Source: Eubacterium sp. (GTDB lineage: Bacteria; Bacillota_A; Clostridia; Peptostreptococcales; Anaerovoracaceae). From it: a stretch of 6,775 nt of DNA. How positions within the stretch are numbered: the first letter of the stretch is position 1; each line of letters starts with the position of its first letter. Shown one piece after another: positions 4,867-6,775 of this stretch. The notes under the pieces are model-generated. The model saw only the letters and a list, made by a program, of their open reading frames with translations. It searched no databases and was not told where the DNA came from. The stretch covers positions 1-6,775 of the forward strand of contig JAETSS010000073.1 of NCBI GenBank assembly GCA_021769545.1, written 5' to 3'. The position numbers and the translations under genes were made by a program.

Positions 4867-6775
4867 ATGAATCGGAAAGCCAGGATGAAAAAATGTATGG
4901 TGTTTTTTCTGTCGATAGCAATGGTATTGGCGATGTCTGTGCCGGCGTTTGCGGCAGAGGGAGGAGCGACAGCAAACACGGAGACAACACCTGTGGTTGC
5001 GCAGGATAACACGATTGCAGATATCCAGAGCAAGATAGATAAGCTGCCGGACGCAGGCGATATCACTTCGGATAATGTAGGTGATGTGAAAGCCCAGCTT
5101 GAGACCATTGATAAGGCAAAGGTCGGGCTGACTGATGAAGAAATCAGTAAACTGAAAACGGATAAGTATACTGCTGCAGTTGAAAAAATCTCGAAGCTGG
5201 AGCAGGGTGAAAATGCGGATGTTCCTAAGGGTGTTGCGGGGACAAATACTGCAGCAACTGTTACCAATATAGAAAAGGGAACTGTCAAATACTATAATTC
5301 TGTAGGTGATGCTCTTAAACAGTTAAATTTAGTTACTAATAAAAACTCTGAAGTGAAATTGTATGAAGACTATACTAGTGAAAAGCAAGTCAGTGTTCGA
5401 GGAGCAGGCAATAAAATTGATTTAAATGGTCATACATATACTTATACAGGCAATGGAACTGGTTCCTGTGCTTTTGCTTTAAATAGTAAAGCATCATTGG
5501 AAATTGCGGGAGGTGTTGTTAATGCTACTAATGAAAAAGCGAAACCTGCAATAATGGCAACTGGCAAGAGTAGTGCAGATGTAAACATAACCATTGCAAA
5601 AGATGCAACGATAAAGGGAAGCTGTATATTTTTACAGGGAAAAACGGTCACACTTAATGTTTATGGAACGATCGATACCACGGGAACTAAAGAGGCGGCT
5701 ATTATCGGTAACGGCAGCGACGGACAGGGACCTACTACGGTAAATATTTATGATGGTGCGGTAGTCAAGGCAGATGGTATTGCAGTATATCATCCGCAAG
5801 CAGGCACATTTAATATAGAAGGTGGTGAAATTTCGGGTTCTACGGGTATATATATGAAAGCGGGCACATTAAATGTATTTGGAGGCAATATTACAGGAAA
5901 CGGAGAAAAACACGAATATATCTATAACGACAATGGTGCCAACCCGACAGGAGATGCGATCGTCCTTGATGCGTGTGGATATCCGGGAGGTGTTCCTGTA
6001 GTAAACACATTTAAGGGAGCAACGGTAATTAGCGAGAAAGCTAATGCCATAGAATGCTATCACTATGCAGGGGAAAACAGCAGCAATCCTAATGCTGATA
6101 TGGCTGATAAGAACTTTATAACCGGTGGTGTTTTCTCAAATGATGTAACAAAGTATTGTGCTGACAATCTCAAAACGGTACAGACTGAGAACAGTGGAGA
6201 AAATTATGTCATTCAGGCTGTGAAATTTGCAGAAATGCAGATTGGAGATGCAGAAGCTGTTACTTATGATGATCAAACTAAATTTATAAATGATCTTCAA
6301 AAAGCAACAGGAAATATCAAAATAAAGCTTTTGGGCGACATTGAAATAAAAGGATATGTTCCGGTATTGGAAGCACAGAATGTAACTTTCGATTTAAATG
6401 GCAGCACACTTTCGACAGCTTTGCAGCAAGAAGGCCGTCATTATTATGCAATAGATAATTACGGCACATTGACTATAATGGACAGTAGCGCAGATGGCTC
6501 GGGAACGATACGAGCACGTGGTATAGAAAATCTGGGAAACGGAAAACTTACAGTTGATTCAGGAACAATAGTTTCGATAGATAAGAATGGTGGCGCATGT
6601 ATATGGAATGAAGCTGATTTGGTTGTAAATGGTGGAACTTTTAAAACTGAACACGTTGGAAGCTCTGGAGATAGTGCCGGTGTAGGCTGCCTTAATAACA
6701 GCGGGAAAGCTCTTATAACATGTGGAACATTTGAAGATGTGAATAAGCGTACATATGCGGTTATCTCTACGGGAA
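4867..6775 (+). CDS. Exported beta-helix repeat protein, adhesin-like (3'-truncated by window)
   Basis: This frame runs open from ATG 4867 to the window end, giving 636 codons plus one base. Residues 1-30 are a signal peptide: basic MNRKARMKK, hydrophobic core, cleavage near AFA/AEG. Residues about 48-114 form a small helical domain (IQSKIDKLPDAGDIT, LTDEEISKL), a type seen in surface proteins of gut Firmicutes. Two beta-helix modules follow. The first, about 140-455, has DLNGHT at 185-190 and short strands such as GTFNIEGGEI (313-322) and GTLNVFGGNI (333-342), exactly 20 residues apart. The second starts about 463, with DLNGST at 509-514 and GTLTIMDSSADGSGTI at 533-548. This Gly-rich ladder matches the right-handed parallel beta-helix fold of carbohydrate-binding or adhesive surface proteins. 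No catalytic motif is recognised. The mature part has eight Cys residues, all after residue 200. Any cell-wall anchor would be at the unseen C-terminus. The adhesin role is inferred from architecture. Confidence 0.85.
   Translation, partial: MNRKARMKKCMVFFLSIAMVLAMSVPAFAAEGGATANTETTPVVAQDNTIADIQSKIDKLPDAGDITSDNVGDVKAQLETIDKAKVGLTDEEISKLKTDKYTAAVEKISKLEQGENADVPKGVAGTNTAATVTNIEKGTVKYYNSVGDALKQLNLVTNKNSEVKLYEDYTSEKQVSVRGAGNKIDLNGHTYTYTGNGTGSCAFALNSKASLEIAGGVVNATNEKAKPAIMATGKSSADVNITIAKDATIKGSCIFLQGKTVTLNVYGTIDTTGTKEAAIIGNGSDGQGPTTVNIYDGAVVKADGIAVYHPQAGTFNIEGGEISGSTGIYMKAGTLNVFGGNITGNGEKHEYIYNDNGANPTGDAIVLDACGYPGGVPVVNTFKGATVISEKANAIECYHYAGENSSNPNADMADKNFITGGVFSNDVTKYCADNLKTVQTENSGENYVIQAVKFAEMQIGDAEAVTYDDQTKFINDLQKATGNIKIKLLGDIEIKGYVPVLEAQNVTFDLNGSTLSTALQQEGRHYYAIDNYGTLTIMDSSADGSGTIRARGIENLGNGKLTVDSGTIVSIDKNGGACIWNEADLVVNGGTFKTEHVGSSGDSAGVGCLNNSGKALITCGTFEDVNKRTYAVISTG

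Noticed and set aside
4800..5288. 162-codon open frame on the minus strand
   Set aside because: It lies wholly opposite the leader and first domain of the beta-helix gene, has no plausible ribosome binding site role and reads as Ser/Val/Ala-rich shadow sequence. The plus-strand frame has a promoter, ribosome binding site and signal peptide.
1..6775. CRISPR arrays, tRNA or rRNA genes, insertion sequences
   Set aside because: No regularly spaced direct repeats, no cloverleaf or rRNA-like stretches and no transposase-like frame were seen.

Overview
The window reads as a piece of a low-to-mid-GC Bacillota (Clostridia-type) chromosome. Evidence for this: strong AGGAGG-type ribosome binding sites, compact intrinsic terminators with T-tracts, heavy use of ATA for Ile and AGG/AGA for Arg, Gram-positive style signal peptides, and a large secreted beta-helix protein of the kind common in gut anaerobes. 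All genes I can support lie on the + strand. The genus cannot be fixed from the sequence alone.

Layout. Positions 1-399 hold the 3' end of a TetR-family regulator whose DNA-binding N-terminus lies upstream of the window. It ends at a strong hairpin terminator (412-454). A short gap with an imperfect palindrome (487-500, candidate TetR operator) precedes a complete two-domain MMPL/RND-family membrane transporter (535-2616). The transporter overlaps by 11 bp a secreted protein (2606-4474) with a conserved-looking N-terminal domain, two blocks of x-x-x-Leu-x-x-Gly heptads and a short C-terminal tail. The stop codon is followed by a structured element (4501-4574) and then a strong terminator (4592-4629).

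The intergenic stretch 4475-4866 also carries an orphan hairpin (4677-4703) and a near-consensus sigma-70-type promoter with an unusual G-run spacer (4757-4787). That promoter drives a third gene (4867 to beyond the window end). This gene encodes an exported protein with a small helical domain and two tandem beta-helix modules, and it is still open at 6775. Its base composition falls sharply after about 5280.

How they may work together. The TetR, MMPL and LxxG genes look like one regulated envelope locus. The regulator would control an RND-type pump or lipid exporter, and the LxxG protein, translated in coupling with it, would act as its extracytoplasmic partner. This is inference: the substrate, the physical partnership and the operator are unproven. 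The beta-helix gene has its own promoter and appears to be a separate surface or secreted adhesin-like gene.
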